Below, in pieces: positions 17,074 through 27,178 of a stretch of DNA of 41,796 nt. The notes below the pieces were generated by a model. That model was given only the letters and a program-made list of their open reading frames with translations. It did no database searches and was not told where the DNA came from. A program made the position numbers and the translations under genes. The DNA lies in assembly GCA_024683935.1 (NCBI GenBank), contig JAIKXV010000068.1:1-41796 (forward strand), given 5' to 3'. Every line of letters begins with the position of its first letter. Position 1 is the stretch's first letter. Source of the stretch: Lachnospiraceae bacterium (lineage in GTDB: Bacteria; Bacillota_A; Clostridia; Lachnospirales; Lachnospiraceae).

Positions 17074-20000
17074 TTAATCCGTTTCGACAAAGTCAAAGAG
17101 GGACAGCTGGTTGGTGTCCGGTATGCCGCGTAGTATCCCGATCTCTTTCAGCTTTTCGGCCTTGTTTTTGGAGCAGCCGGTGCGGCTTACGAAATCCTCC
17201 AGGGACAGGAAATCTCCCTTGTCTTTTGTATTTCTAAGTCCGGCGGCCAGATCGTCCGCATCCTTTTCCCCCATGCCTGCGATAGAGCAGAGCGGAGGCA
17301 TGATGTTTTTGTCATCCGCCTTCCGGAAATACTTCGGATCTGATTCGTAGAGGTCTATAGGCAGGAATGAAAAGCCTCTTGCGTACATTTCCTGTACGAG
17401 CTGCATATTCTTTATGGTATCCAGCTCGGTTGCGGTCATCTTTTTCTTACCCACTGCTTTTAATTTATCTTTCAGTTCCTTCATGGCAGCCATCAGCTTC
17501 TCGGGACCCTGGCACATCGTTTCATAGTCTATGCCGCCGCTCTTGGAAGATCTGATCGAGAAGAAGGCAGAATAATATGCAAGGGGATAGTTGATCTTAA
17601 ACCAGGCCACGCGCCAGGCCATCATAACGTAGGCCACAGCGTGGGCTTTCGGGAACATGTACTTGATCTTTTCACATGAATCCATGTACCAGTCCGGCAC
17701 GGCATTGCTGATCATATCCTGTTTCCAGGATTCCCACTTATCCTCCTTGCCCTTCGCAACCTTGCCCTTACGGACAGATTCCATGATCTTAAAGGACTGG
17801 GAAGGATCCAGGCCCTTATTCATGAGGTAGAGCATGATATCGTCACGGCAGCAGATGCATTCGGAAAGCGGCATGCCGTTTTGTTTTACGAGAAGTTCGG
17901 CATTTCCGCTCCACACATCCGTTCCGTGGGAAAGGCCGGAGATACGCACCAGATCGGAGAAGGTTGCGGGGTGGGTATCCACCAGCATCTGTATAACAAA
18001 TTCCGTTCCGTACTCAGGAATACCGAGGCTTCCAGTAGGGCATCCGTCTATATCCCGGGGAGTGATGCCCAGGATCTCGGGACTGTTGAATAAGCTCATC
18101 ACATCCTTGTCATCAAAGGAGATGTCATTTATATCAACGCCGGTGGCATCCTCTAAAAACCTGATCATGGTGGGATCGTCGTGTCCCAGTATATCAAGCT
18201 TTAACAGGTTATGATCTATGGAATGATAGTCAAAATGAGTGGTGATTATGGGGTTCTTCTGATCGTTTGCGGGATGCTGCCTCGGAGTAAAGGAATCGAT
18301 CTCCTCACCTCTCGGAAGAACTATTATGCCGCCGGGATGTTGGCCTGTGGTACGGAGAACTCCCTCACAGCCCTTTGCCAGCCTTTCCATTTCTATCCTT
18401 CTCTTGTACTCATTATGTGTTTCAGCTTCAAAGTAGGACCGGGTATAGCTGAAGGCGGTTTTGTCAGCAACCGTACCTGTGGTACCGGCTCTGAAGGTCT
18501 GTCCGGCACCGAAAATAACTTCAGTATACTTATGAGCCTTACTCTGGTAATCTCCGGAGAAATTGAGGTCGATATCCGGCTCTTTATCGCCCTTGAATCC
18601 AAGGAAGGTTTCAAAGGGAATATCAAAGCCCATTTTCATCAGCTTTTCTCCGCACTCCGGGCATACCTGATCCGGAAGGTCACAGCCGCAGAGCCCTTCT
18701 TCGTGGGCCTTCTTTACGGTTTCGGATTCGAAATCCGAATAGTGGCATTTGGGACAGAGATAGTGGGGCGCCAGCGAATTAACCTCTGTGATACCGGACA
18801 TATAAGCCGCAAAGGATGAACCTACGGATCCACGGCTGCCCACCAGATATCCGTCTTCATTGCTCTTCCAGACCAGCTTCTGTGCGATAACGTACATGAC
18901 CGCATAGCCGTTTCCGATAATGGAATCAAGCTCCCTGTCCAGTCTTTCGGTAACGGGTTCCGGAAGGTTTTCCCCGTACAGTTCCCTTGCCCTGTTATAG
19001 CAGATATCACGGAGTATCTTATCCGAATTCTCTATCACCGGAGGCGCTTTATCGGGACGCACGGGAGAGATGCGGTCAATCATATCGGCTATCATATTGG
19101 GGTTCTTTATAACCACTTCTTCTGCCTTGTCTTCTCCGAGATAGGAGAATTCATGCAGCATTTCCTCTGTGGTACGGAGATACAGCGGGGCCTGCTCATC
19201 CGCATCCTTATAGCCCTTGCTGAACATGATTATCCTTCTGTAGACTTCATCTTCAGGATTAAGGAAGTGAACATCACAGGTAGCACACACGGGTTTATTG
19301 AACTTTTCACCTAAACGCACTATCTCCTTATTGATGTCCTTCAGATCATCAAGGGTATCGAAACGGTTTGACTCCCTTAAAAGGAACTCATTATTTCCAA
19401 GAGGCTGGATCTCCAGATAGTCATAGAAATCAACGATCTTTGCGATCCTCTCCATTGATTCCTCATTTTCCAGGGCCTGATATAGTTCTCCTGCTTCGCA
19501 GGCACTGCCGAGGATCAGTCCCTCCCTGTTTTCAGACAGGAGAGAGCGGGGGATACGGGGTCTTCTCTGGAAGTAATTAAGATGTGATTCCGATACAAGC
19601 TTATAGAGATTAAGCCTTCCCGTCTCGTTTTTTGCAAGGATTATTATATGGTAATAGGGGAGCTTCTTTACGGTATTTACTCCCATTTTGTCATAATTCT
19701 TAAGATCCCTTATATGATGCACCGTATCGCCGTATTCGGAGTACAGCTTTTCAAGGAGCTTTATGAAAATATATCCGGTGGCAGTGGCATCATCGACAGC
19801 CCTGTGGTGGTTTTCCAGAGAAACCTCCAGGGCGGTACTTAAGGTATCCAGCTTATGGTTATTGAGATCCGGCATCAGGAACCTGCCGAGACCTAAGGTA
19901 TCTATTACGGTCTTATCAAAGGAAAGCCCGAGGTTCCCTGCTTTTTCCCTGATAAACCCGGTATCGAAGGCCGCATTATGGGCAACGATCACGGCATTGG

Positions 20001-21594
20001 CGGCAAATTCCAAAAAGCGCGGCAGAACATGATCTATGGTTTCCGCATCCCTGACCATTTCGTCATTTATTCCGGTAAGAGACTGTATCTTCAGGGGAAT
20101 AGGGATCTCGGGATTCACGAACTCATCGAAGGTATCGGTAACCTGCCCGTTTTCCACACGCACGGCGCCGATCTCTATTATCCGGTCACTCTTTGCGGAA
20201 AAACCGGTGGTCTCAATATCAAATACCACATAGCTTTCGTCAAAGCCCGAGTTTTCACGTCCGTCTCCGAGTCCGGCTGACCAGACTATGCGGTTTTCAT
20301 CATCTACAAGATATCCCTCCACGCCGTAAATGATCTTGAAATCCGGATTGGAGAGCTTTTCCACAGCGTGGCTTGCGGCAGGGTAGACCTGAACATTTCC
20401 GTGGTCGGTAATGGCAAGGCTGTTCCAGCCCCAGGAATCCGCCGTTTTCAGGATGTCCTCCACGCTGCTGACTCCGTCCATCTCGGAAAACTTGGTATGA
20501 CAGTGAAGCTCAGTACGCTTGACGGAAGAGAGATCCCGCCTTTCCTTTTTGAAGGATCCGGTCTTTCTGATCCCACGGACAGAGGTTATCACCACGTCAT
20601 GCTCGTATTTATCTATGTCGGCGAGACCCTTCACCTTCACAAATATCCCGGGCTTACCGTCTTCGAGGGCGGCCGCTCCGATCTTTTCCCTGAATTCGGG
20701 AAGATCCTCATTATTGATATAGAGCTTTATATTTATGGAATCTGTAAAATCCGTGATACCCATAGTAATGATATTCAGATTGTTCTTAATGGGTATCTCA
20801 TCATAGGACAGGAACTGTCCCTTAATAATGACTTCTCCCACAGGTTCCACTATATCCATTATTGGAATACTGTCCCCGGTCACATCGGATCTGTATAACA
20901 CGTCCGGATCCGAAGTCCGCCTTATGGCAGGTCTTCTTGCCGATCCGCCTCTCTTTACATCGCTTTTCTTTTCGGCGGCGGGAGCTTCCTTTGCTGAAGC
21001 GGAGCTTCTGTTTGCCATAAGTTCCCTGAATTCCCTCTGCAGTTCCTCTTCAACCTGCTGCCTTTCAAGGGATACCTCAGCCTTGATGAAGTCCAGACGG
21101 ATCTCTGTTTTTACCGAAAATCTTTTGTTGAAAACATTGGAAAAATACTCGGAAAGGGAATAAGCCATTCTCTCGGCTTCTTTCCCGAATATCATTTCGG
21201 ATGGAACATCTAAGAAAACAGTATTGTCTTCAACAGAAATATCAGAATTCCTGAACAGCTGATTTATTATGGGGTAATCTTCCCTGAGCTCCAGAGCGAT
21301 GGATTCCCGGTATATCTCCATGATATTTTCTGCCGTGAATTCACCGTTTAATCTGAAGGATTCATGTATCCTGGGTTTTACGCCGGTATTATTAAAGACC
21401 TGCTTCTGCAGCTCCCTCTCTATGCGGTAAATATAATCCTTCCGTATGACAGCCGGACTTTCCGCATAAATATGAAAGCCCTTTCTGTCACGGCTCCGGA
21501 GTATCTTATTTATCCTGACACCCAATATCAGCTCCTGTAATTCCGAAGGGAGCTTTAATGTGGGAAAAACGTCTGTAAATCTCTTGCTGTCCAT
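17074..21594 (-). CDS. polC: DNA polymerase III PolC-type alpha subunit
   Basis: This 1506-residue replicase is the Gram-positive PolC type. Domain order is an N-terminal region (1-230), OB fold (about 245-345), PHP domain starting TELHCHTKFSEMDG (361), and an inserted DEDD proofreading exonuclease (455-615) with FDIETTG (Asp459, Glu461), AHNAAFD (Asp544) and HRAVDD. PHP then resumes. A zinc finger follows (C947, C950, C969/971, C978, C981), then the palm with PDIDL (Asp1007, Asp1009) and a C-terminal helix-hairpin-helix-like end. All catalytic residues are present. No clear ribosome-binding site precedes the ATG. A TATAAT-like stretch ends about nine bases upstream, so the start could be served by a very short leader. 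It is last in the operon after a kinase and a membrane protein. Confidence 0.97.
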   Translation of the reverse strand: MDSKRFTDVFPTLKLPSELQELILGVRINKILRSRDRKGFHIYAESPAVIRKDYIYRIERELQKQVFNNTGVKPRIHESFRLNGEFTAENIMEIYRESIALELREDYPIINQLFRNSDISVEDNTVFLDVPSEMIFGKEAERMAYSLSEYFSNVFNKRFSVKTEIRLDFIKAEVSLERQQVEEELQREFRELMANRSSASAKEAPAAEKKSDVKRGGSARRPAIRRTSDPDVLYRSDVTGDSIPIMDIVEPVGEVIIKGQFLSYDEIPIKNNLNIITMGITDFTDSINIKLYINNEDLPEFREKIGAAALEDGKPGIFVKVKGLADIDKYEHDVVITSVRGIRKTGSFKKERRDLSSVKRTELHCHTKFSEMDGVSSVEDILKTADSWGWNSLAITDHGNVQVYPAASHAVEKLSNPDFKIIYGVEGYLVDDENRIVWSAGLGDGRENSGFDESYVVFDIETTGFSAKSDRIIEIGAVRVENGQVTDTFDEFVNPEIPIPLKIQSLTGINDEMVRDAETIDHVLPRFLEFAANAVIVAHNAAFDTGFIREKAGNLGLSFDKTVIDTLGLGRFLMPDLNNHKLDTLSTALEVSLENHHRAVDDATATGYIFIKLLEKLYSEYGDTVHHIRDLKNYDKMGVNTVKKLPYYHIIILAKNETGRLNLYKLVSESHLNYFQRRPRIPRSLLSENREGLILGSACEAGELYQALENEESMERIAKIVDFYDYLEIQPLGNNEFLLRESNRFDTLDDLKDINKEIVRLGEKFNKPVCATCDVHFLNPEDEVYRRIIMFSKGYKDADEQAPLYLRTTEEMLHEFSYLGEDKAEEVVIKNPNMIADMIDRISPVRPDKAPPVIENSDKILRDICYNRARELYGENLPEPVTERLDRELDSIIGNGYAVMYVIAQKLVWKSNEDGYLVGSRGSVGSSFAAYMSGITEVNSLAPHYLCPKCHYSDFESETVKKAHEEGLCGCDLPDQVCPECGEKLMKMGFDIPFETFLGFKGDKEPDIDLNFSGDYQSKAHKYTEVIFGAGQTFRAGTTGTVADKTAFSYTRSYFEAETHNEYKRRIEMERLAKGCEGVLRTTGQHPGGIIVLPRGEEIDSFTPRQHPANDQKNPIITTHFDYHSIDHNLLKLDILGHDDPTMIRFLEDATGVDINDISFDDKDVMSLFNSPEILGITPRDIDGCPTGSLGIPEYGTEFVIQMLVDTHPATFSDLVRISGLSHGTDVWSGNAELLVKQNGMPLSECICCRDDIMLYLMNKGLDPSQSFKIMESVRKGKVAKGKEDKWESWKQDMISNAVPDWYMDSCEKIKYMFPKAHAVAYVMMAWRVAWFKINYPLAYYSAFFSIRSSKSGGIDYETMCQGPEKLMAAMKELKDKLKAVGKKKMTATELDTIKNMQLVQEMYARGFSFLPIDLYESDPKYFRKADDKNIMPPLCSIAGMGEKDADDLAAGLRNTKDKGDFLSLEDFVSRTGCSKNKAEKLKEIGILRGIPDTNQLSLFDFVETD

Positions 21595-21613
21595 ACAAAA
21601 AATTATAGCATCT

Positions 21614-23800
21614 TTACCTGTTTCTTTCCATTGCGGGATAGACCACCAGGATCACCATTCCGGCCAGGCAGAGCAGCAGCGAACACATGATTATTATGGG
21701 TATTACGGTCATTTCGGTTTTATAAATCGTTTTTTCCCTGGCCCCGGATCCCGGGCGCGCGAGATTCTTTTTTCCCTGATTTACCCAGTTCTCTTTTTCC
21801 TGTGTAATTGTCTTATTATTGTGGCTGTTTGCGGAGACGGCATTTAAGGACAGGGCATTTGAGGACGCCGTGCATTCCGCCGGGCTGTTAGCGCTCAGCG
21901 TATTTCCGGACAGGGTTTTACTTTCATCATTTTTTACAATGAGAAATTCCGCGCTTTCCTCCGCCCTGTGCCCGAGCTCATCCGTCGCCGTGATCTTCAG
22001 GATATATTTTCCAGGCTCACTTATCTTTCTTCCGTCATATTCCCGTCCGGATAGGGTCATATGGGCATTTACATATGTGAGATCCTCTACCGATCCTAAG
22101 GGGTCATCACTCAGGGAAAAACTGTTAAAGCTTTTCCTGTCTATTTCCTTAAGACTCCTTATCATAGGGGATGATCTGTCTATCGTGAAATATCCGGATC
22201 TTTCATATACGCTGCCGCCGTTTTCAATCTCATAGTGCACGGCGTAATTCCCCTCATCCGATACGCTTATGAGTCCGGGTTCCGCTTCATAGGATTCCAG
22301 CAGTTCACCGTCCAAGCCGTGACGTTCAATATAAATATGCCCCTCATCCGGGAAATTATTGCTTAATCCGGCTTCTATCCTTACATCCTTTTCCGTTTTC
22401 TGGAAATTCTTAAATCCCTTAAGATACATTTCGGGAGCTTCATCCCCGCTTTCTTCCTGTACAGGCTCGTCCCCTTCCTCGTCTTTCCCCCTTTCATCCT
22501 CCTTCTCGATTGAGAAATCATATACGCTTTCATTCCCGGTCATATCGAGGATCCTGAGCTTCAGGTTATTTCTTCCTTCTTTTAGATCCCCGGTTTCCAG
22601 ATTCTTTTCAAGGCCGGCGCTTTTTTCACCTGATAAGCTGTTTTCGCAGAGCTCTTCTCCATTCAGGAAGAGGGTTAATTCCTTTAATCCAGACATATTG
22701 TCCTCAGCGGTAAGCAGTATTTTTATCCCGTCCTTCTTTCCCTTCATGGCTTCTATTTCTTTTGTGTTAAGTACGGGATCCGTATTGTCGATGATGATCT
22801 CGGGACTCACCTTCTGTTCCGAGGTATTACCTGCCCTGTCGACGGCGTATACGCTTATTATCCCCGTAAAACCGGGGTCCAGCTGCAGCTCATCCCCATA
22901 GGCCTCGTATTCGCTTTTATCTGTATTGTTGAATGTATGGAATACATAGTGATCTATGCCGGAAAGGGAGTCCGAGGCTTCAGGTATGATGAGCAGGCTT
23001 TTGGACGTATAAACCTTTCCGTACTTTGTATAGGCGTTCCTGTCTGAGGGACGGAGCCGGATCCCGCCCATGGCCGGAGAGGAGGCGTCATACTGAAAGC
23101 TTTCGCATTCCAAGTCGTGGTACCGCCTTACTCCCCAGCCGTCCTCACTCCACAGCTTCAGTTCATATTCCCCTTCTTCAAAGGTGAAAACGTTATGACC
23201 GCCTGTCAGTTCATAGACTTCTTCCTCATCATTTTTCAAAACGGACAGAAATGTGTATTCCGCTTCCGGAGGATCTATACTCAATGCCGGTTTGGAACCG
23301 TTAAGCCGGTATCCGGAGGAAGCGCCTTCATGAGAGAACTCCGAAACGCAGGATAATCCATCGGGATTTATGTATTTTATCCTGAAACTCCGGGGAAGCG
23401 ATTTTTCTTCCTTAGTTTCACCGCTTATCCGGTCTATCCAGACAAAGCTTATTTCGGTGTCTCCCGTAATATCCGGGGAATAGCGGTTATCCTTTACCGG
23501 AGTATAGATATCCCTGCCGTCCACCGTATCTTTTTCACAGAAAAGCCAGTCTCTCCCCCTGTCATCCTCATCTGCCGGTTCATTCAGGTTCACAAATTCA
23601 AAAACCACATCCGATGTGGCGAGGTATTCCTGATCTTCATTTGACAGCACCTCCCTCCCCATCATGTCCAGTACCCGGAAGCCTGTATCTCCGGCATAGG
23701 CGGAGATGACAGCAGCAGTATTTATGAAAAAGAACACCATAGCCGCAGCAGTTATCATGAACCATTTTTCCATCAGTTTTTCCGTTAATTCCTTTTTCAT
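21614..23800 (-). CDS. Membrane-anchored extracytoplasmic protein with Ig-like domains
   Basis: This 728-residue protein has an N-terminal signal-anchor helix (about 14-36) ending in AYAG and a C-terminal membrane helix near 700-722 with a short basic tail. Between them are several beta-rich modules of bacterial Ig/cadherin type. They carry repeated phrases such as DRAGNTSEQKVSPEIIIDNTDPVL, LTAEDNMSGLKELTLFLNG, YFTIDRSSPMIRSL and ITATDELGHRAEE. A Ser/Asn-rich stretch (LSGNTLSANS, NALSLNAVSANS) precedes the C-terminal helix. No enzyme motif is seen. It probably acts as a surface or adhesion-like protein or as a sensor domain. It lies 13 bases after the kinase stop and 19 bases before polC, in one operon. 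Confidence 0.75.
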   Translation of the reverse strand: MKKELTEKLMEKWFMITAAAMVFFFINTAAVISAYAGDTGFRVLDMMGREVLSNEDQEYLATSDVVFEFVNLNEPADEDDRGRDWLFCEKDTVDGRDIYTPVKDNRYSPDITGDTEISFVWIDRISGETKEEKSLPRSFRIKYINPDGLSCVSEFSHEGASSGYRLNGSKPALSIDPPEAEYTFLSVLKNDEEEVYELTGGHNVFTFEEGEYELKLWSEDGWGVRRYHDLECESFQYDASSPAMGGIRLRPSDRNAYTKYGKVYTSKSLLIIPEASDSLSGIDHYVFHTFNNTDKSEYEAYGDELQLDPGFTGIISVYAVDRAGNTSEQKVSPEIIIDNTDPVLNTKEIEAMKGKKDGIKILLTAEDNMSGLKELTLFLNGEELCENSLSGEKSAGLEKNLETGDLKEGRNNLKLRILDMTGNESVYDFSIEKEDERGKDEEGDEPVQEESGDEAPEMYLKGFKNFQKTEKDVRIEAGLSNNFPDEGHIYIERHGLDGELLESYEAEPGLISVSDEGNYAVHYEIENGGSVYERSGYFTIDRSSPMIRSLKEIDRKSFNSFSLSDDPLGSVEDLTYVNAHMTLSGREYDGRKISEPGKYILKITATDELGHRAEESAEFLIVKNDESKTLSGNTLSANSPAECTASSNALSLNAVSANSHNNKTITQEKENWVNQGKKNLARPGSGAREKTIYKTEMTVIPIIIMCSLLLCLAGMVILVVYPAMERNR

Positions 23801-23813
23801 GCAAACCTCCCTT

Positions 23814-25634
23814 TTAACCCTTTATCAGTTCCATTTTTTCCAGTCTTTTCGTGATTTTCTGGAATTCTTTTGTTTCCTGTATTCCGTTGATGCTTAAGGA
23901 TTCCATGTATACGGACTGCAGTTCTTTGTATTTTCCCTTTGATTCCAAATACTTCATATGCTCCGTGTAGGCATTGGCGTTCCCGCCGTAGGTCTCGGCT
24001 TTCCTGTAAAAAATACCGGCATTTCGGTCGTCGCCTATGCCCTGATAGAGTTTTGCCATTGAAACGTATCTCATGGGATCCTCATCCCCGGGTTCTATCA
24101 TTTCCGCCATATCCATATAGGACAGGGCTTCCTTAAAGTACTCCTTTTTCCTGTCCGGGAATTTTTCACCCAGCAGCCTGCAAATGGCAGACATCATATT
24201 CAGGGACTGAAGTTCGTTTTCTCCGCCCGTCCCGTTCTCATCAATAAGCTTCATAAGCTTTTTCCCCTGATCGTAGCCATCCCTCAGCACGGCTGAACCT
24301 TCCGTGCTTTCCCCGGCTTCTTCCGACAGGATGATACACATATCCGTATATATCATTTTGCATTTGATCTTCCTCTCAATATCAGGTACCGAATCCGTAT
24401 AGTCCCTGAAATCCCTTATGTAATTTAGACAGTTTGCGGTGTTTTTATCGAATGATGATAGATATTCAGAAATGTTCAGGAGATATCCCGCTTCGGGAAA
24501 TGAAGCTTTGTCCGCCTTTTGAAAATAGGTACAGGCCTTTTTATAGTCCCTTAGATCTTCAAAGGCCGTCAGGCCGCACTCTGTCAAAAGTTCATCCATC
24601 CTGTCGGTATTTCCGTAACCCGAATCTATGTAGTAGTCCATGCGGGAGAGTCCGTCCAGAGGAGCTTCCGCCTTTCTGTACAGTGACAACAGTCTGAGAT
24701 AAGCTTCCTCCTCATAACCGTTTATCTCGACGATTGCCTTTGTATAATTCTGCTCGGCTCCGCTGTAATCCTTGTTGTACAGGGATTCATTCCCTGCTTC
24801 CACGGTTTTCCGGTAAATGTCCGCCACCAGAGCGGTTTTCTTTCTTTCGTTATAGCCAAAGATCAGGGCGGATACGACGGTCACAATGCAGGTAAGTACG
24901 GCTGCCGCGACAGATATCCTTATCTTCATGCTTTTTCGCCGTATCAGATCCTTTTCCATTTCCTTCACTGTCTGATATCTCTTATCCGGATCGGGGTTAA
25001 CCGCTTTTCTGACCACGCCTTTTATGGCTCTGTCCGGATCCCTTCCGGCCATGCGCTCCATGGTCTTTCCCAGGGAATATATGTCAGACCGCACATCGCT
25101 TATTCCCCTGAACTGTTCGGGAGACGCATAGCTTCTCGTTCCCAGGGATACCCGGTCTTCCTTACCGGTCAGCAGTTCCTTGGAGGTACCGAAGTCTATG
25201 AGGCATAGCGTAAGATCAGGCCTCACTATTATGTTTTCCGGCTTCATATCCCTGTATATCACGGGTTTACGTCTGTCATGCAATGCGGAGAGGGCATGCA
25301 TCAGGGACAGTGAAAATGAGTAAGCATTCCTCTGCACAAGTGCCGGATTGTCCCTTATAAGATCCGCAAGATTCCTGCCTTCCACATATTCCATCACAAG
25401 ACAGGCGTTCTCCTCCCACTTGAAGATGTCCATTATCCGTACCAGATTCGGGTGACGTATACTTCTAAGGACATTCGCCTCCGATATGACCGCGTCTGCC
25501 ATATAGGGCTTATCGCAGGTAATGACCTTTATCACCCATTTCATGCGGAGTTTCATGTCTTCCGCCAGAAATACACGGCTCATGCCGCCTCTTTTCAGAA
25601 GTCTTAAGACCCTGTATCTGTCACCTATTAACAC
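23814..25634 (-). CDS. Membrane Ser/Thr protein kinase with C-terminal TPR region
   Basis: This is a Hanks-type kinase. From the GTG at 25634, which has GGAGAGG seven bases upstream, it is 606 residues. A longer ATG frame from 25724 adds 30 residues of no kinase character. Kinase features are a modified glycine loop (KRGGMSRVF, near 15-22), ATP-binding Lys36 (VIKV), Glu52, the catalytic loop YRDMKPEN (Asp129, Asn134), DFG Asp147, and SLGTRSYASPEQ as activation/P+1 loop. The catalytic loop has Tyr where His is usual. One membrane helix (238-260) is followed by about 340 residues of TPR-like helices, probably outside the cell. It is first in the operon with the Ig-like protein and polC. Confidence 0.88.
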   Translation of the reverse strand: MLIGDRYRVLRLLKRGGMSRVFLAEDMKLRMKWVIKVITCDKPYMADAVISEANVLRSIRHPNLVRIMDIFKWEENACLVMEYVEGRNLADLIRDNPALVQRNAYSFSLSLMHALSALHDRRKPVIYRDMKPENIIVRPDLTLCLIDFGTSKELLTGKEDRVSLGTRSYASPEQFRGISDVRSDIYSLGKTMERMAGRDPDRAIKGVVRKAVNPDPDKRYQTVKEMEKDLIRRKSMKIRISVAAAVLTCIVTVVSALIFGYNERKKTALVADIYRKTVEAGNESLYNKDYSGAEQNYTKAIVEINGYEEEAYLRLLSLYRKAEAPLDGLSRMDYYIDSGYGNTDRMDELLTECGLTAFEDLRDYKKACTYFQKADKASFPEAGYLLNISEYLSSFDKNTANCLNYIRDFRDYTDSVPDIERKIKCKMIYTDMCIILSEEAGESTEGSAVLRDGYDQGKKLMKLIDENGTGGENELQSLNMMSAICRLLGEKFPDRKKEYFKEALSYMDMAEMIEPGDEDPMRYVSMAKLYQGIGDDRNAGIFYRKAETYGGNANAYTEHMKYLESKGKYKELQSVYMESLSINGIQETKEFQKITKRLEKMELIKG

Positions 25635-25756
25635 AGTATTCCTCTCCGGATCCGCACATAAATACAGAATATGCCCTCTCCGTGCCTTTATTTTGTAAAA
25701 TGGATTTCCCGGGCGAACGCCCAATGAAAAAAGAAATCTGAATAGTTGTAAACGAG

Positions 25757-25785
25757 ATGATAACCCCGCCGTACAGATTTGTCAA
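25757..25785 (-). promoter_or_regulatory. Consensus sigma-A promoter of the kinase-polC operon
   Basis: On the minus strand, -35 TTGACA (25785-25780), a 17-nt spacer and -10 TATCAT (25762-25757). The predicted start of transcription is near 25750, about 115 bases before the GTG of the kinase. Confidence 0.8.
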
Positions 25786-25809
25786 GGTAAATTTCTTTCT
25801 CATTTTCAC

Positions 25810-25838
25810 TTCAAATCCTGTTTGTTTTCATTTATGAT
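25810..25838 (+). promoter_or_regulatory. Probable promoter for the alcohol dehydrogenase
   Basis: -35 TTCAAA (25810-25815), a 17-nt spacer and -10 TATGAT (25833-25838). It is divergent from the kinase promoter, with the two -35 boxes about 24 bases apart, so regulators could affect both. Confidence 0.5.
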
Positions 25839-25907
25839 AGACACAGCTGAAAAGCTTATGGATTAACAGAGTGGAATGATTAAATTAACTGAAAGGAACG
25901 GCGGAGC

Positions 25908-27002
25908 ATGAAGTTTTTTATGCCGGTAAAGGTTTTTGACGAGAAGGACTGCGTGTTAAATCATGCGGATGAGATCGGGGCTTTGGGGAAAAAGGCTCTT
26001 ATCGTGACGGGCAAGGGATCGGCATTTTCGAACGGTTCTTATGATGATGTCATAGCTGCATTGAAGAAGCAGAATACAGAATATCTCACATTTTCCGAAG
26101 TGGAGGAAAACCCTTCGACAGATACGGTATTCGAAGCGGTAAAAAGATTTTCTCCGGAAAATCCCGACTTTGTTATCGGGATAGGCGGGGGTTCTCCGAT
26201 GGATGCCGCAAAGGCCATAGCCCTTGGATTAAAACACCCGGAGGCTGACATTGATTATCTTTATGATGCATCAAAGGATGCCTCAGCGCTTCCGCTGGTG
26301 TGCGTTCCGACAACCTGCGGTACGGGATCGGAAGTGACGGGGGTGTCTGTTCTGACCCGTCATGACAAAAAAACCAAGGCCTCGATGGTACATAAGGTTT
26401 TCCCTGCATATGCGCTGATCGACTGCAAGTATCTGTCCTCGGCACCGCATTCGCTGATAGTAAACAGTTCGATGGATGCCCTTTCACATTTACTGGAAAG
26501 CGTACTGAATGCAAAGGCAGATGATTATGTCAGGATGACTGCCGAAGCCGGACTGAAGATGTGGGAGAAAACAAAGGATATACTTACCGGAGACAGGAAA
26601 GCCGGGGAAGACGATCTGGGGCTTCTTATGAGGTCATCCTGCCTGGCGGGAATGTCAATAGCGCAGAGCGGAACAACCATTCCCCATTCATTAAGCTATA
26701 CCGTCACATATGATCTGTCGGTCCCGCACGGAAAAGCCGTGAGCCGTTTTCTTCCGGGATATCTGGCCGCCGCTCCCGAAAAGGAAAGGGACGAGCTGCT
26801 GAAACTGTCCGGTTTTTCGGGCCTTGATGAGTTTACCGGCTTTGTTCATAGGGTTTTTGGTGACATGGAGATCCCGAAAGAAGAATTACAGCGATCATAT
26901 GAAGCCGTTAAGGATAATACCGTAAAAATGAAGTCGGCTTCGTTTGAACTCAGTCATGAAGTCCTGAGGAAGATCGTATTTTACGGACAGGATACAATAT
27001 AA
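25908..27002 (+). CDS. Iron-containing alcohol dehydrogenase
   Basis: This 364-residue protein belongs to the group III (Fe-ADH) family, NAD(P)-dependent enzymes that interconvert alcohols and aldehydes or ketones. [13 protein letters not shown] (about 88-100) is the dinucleotide-binding loop and [11 protein letters not shown] (about 133-143) is the family signature. Metal ligands are supplied by DALSHLLES (Asp near 189, His near 193), IPHSLSY and VPHGKA (His near 260 and 274). A ribosome-binding site (AAAGGAACGGCGGAG) precedes the ATG. The substrate cannot be assigned; 1,3-propanediol, butanol and lactaldehyde members all look similar at this level. Confidence 0.88.
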   Translation: MKFFMPVKVFDEKDCVLNHADEIGALGKKALIVTGKGSAFSNGSYDDVIAALKKQNTEYLTFSEVEENPSTDTVFEAVKRFSPENPDFVIGIGGGSPMDAAKAIALGLKHPEADIDYLYDASKDASALPLVCVPTTCGTGSEVTGVSVLTRHDKKTKASMVHKVFPAYALIDCKYLSSAPHSLIVNSSMDALSHLLESVLNAKADDYVRMTAEAGLKMWEKTKDILTGDRKAGEDDLGLLMRSSCLAGMSIAQSGTTIPHSLSYTVTYDLSVPHGKAVSRFLPGYLAAAPEKERDELLKLSGFSGLDEFTGFVHRVFGDMEIPKEELQRSYEAVKDNTVKMKSASFELSHEVLRKIVFYGQDTI

Positions 27003-27009
27003 CGCTAAT

Positions 27010-27150
27010 ATGAAAAAACTGACAATTGGCATACTGGCTCATGTTGATGCGGGGAAGACTACATTAACGGAAAGCCTGCTGTATGTCTCCGGAATGATAA
27101 GAAAACAGGGAAGGGTTGATGACTGCGACACATTTCCGGCCGTCCCCTGA
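27010..27150 (+). pseudogene. N-terminal remnant of a TetM-like ribosomal-protection GTPase
   Basis: The 46-residue frame starts [28 protein letters not shown] and continues [14 protein letters not shown]. This is the exact layout of the first 45 residues of TetM/TetW-type, EF-G-like translational GTPases, with the P-loop AHVDAGKTT. Just where the family continues into the switch I region (DTxxxERxRGITI), the frame runs into a GTCCCC repeat and stops. The remaining ~600 residues are absent. It starts eight bases after the dehydrogenase stop with no clear ribosome-binding site. A functional product is unlikely. Confidence 0.75.
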
Positions 27151-27158
27151 TTGAACCC
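27142..27158 (+). repeat. Left arm of the 17-bp inverted repeat flanking ispG
   Basis: GTCCCCTGATTGAACCC is the exact reverse complement of 28229-28245. It begins at the break of the GTPase remnant and ends 20 bases before the ispG start. Confidence 0.8.
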
Positions 27159-27178
27159 ATTTATGTTATAATCACAGT

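Noticed and set aside
17111..21163. Many plus-strand frames across polC
   Set aside because: The minus-strand polC contains every catalytic motif; the others are shadows.
25635..25724. Longer ATG start of the kinase at 25724
   Set aside because: The extra 30 residues do not resemble kinase sequence, while the GTG at 25634 has a strong ribosome-binding site directly before the domain.
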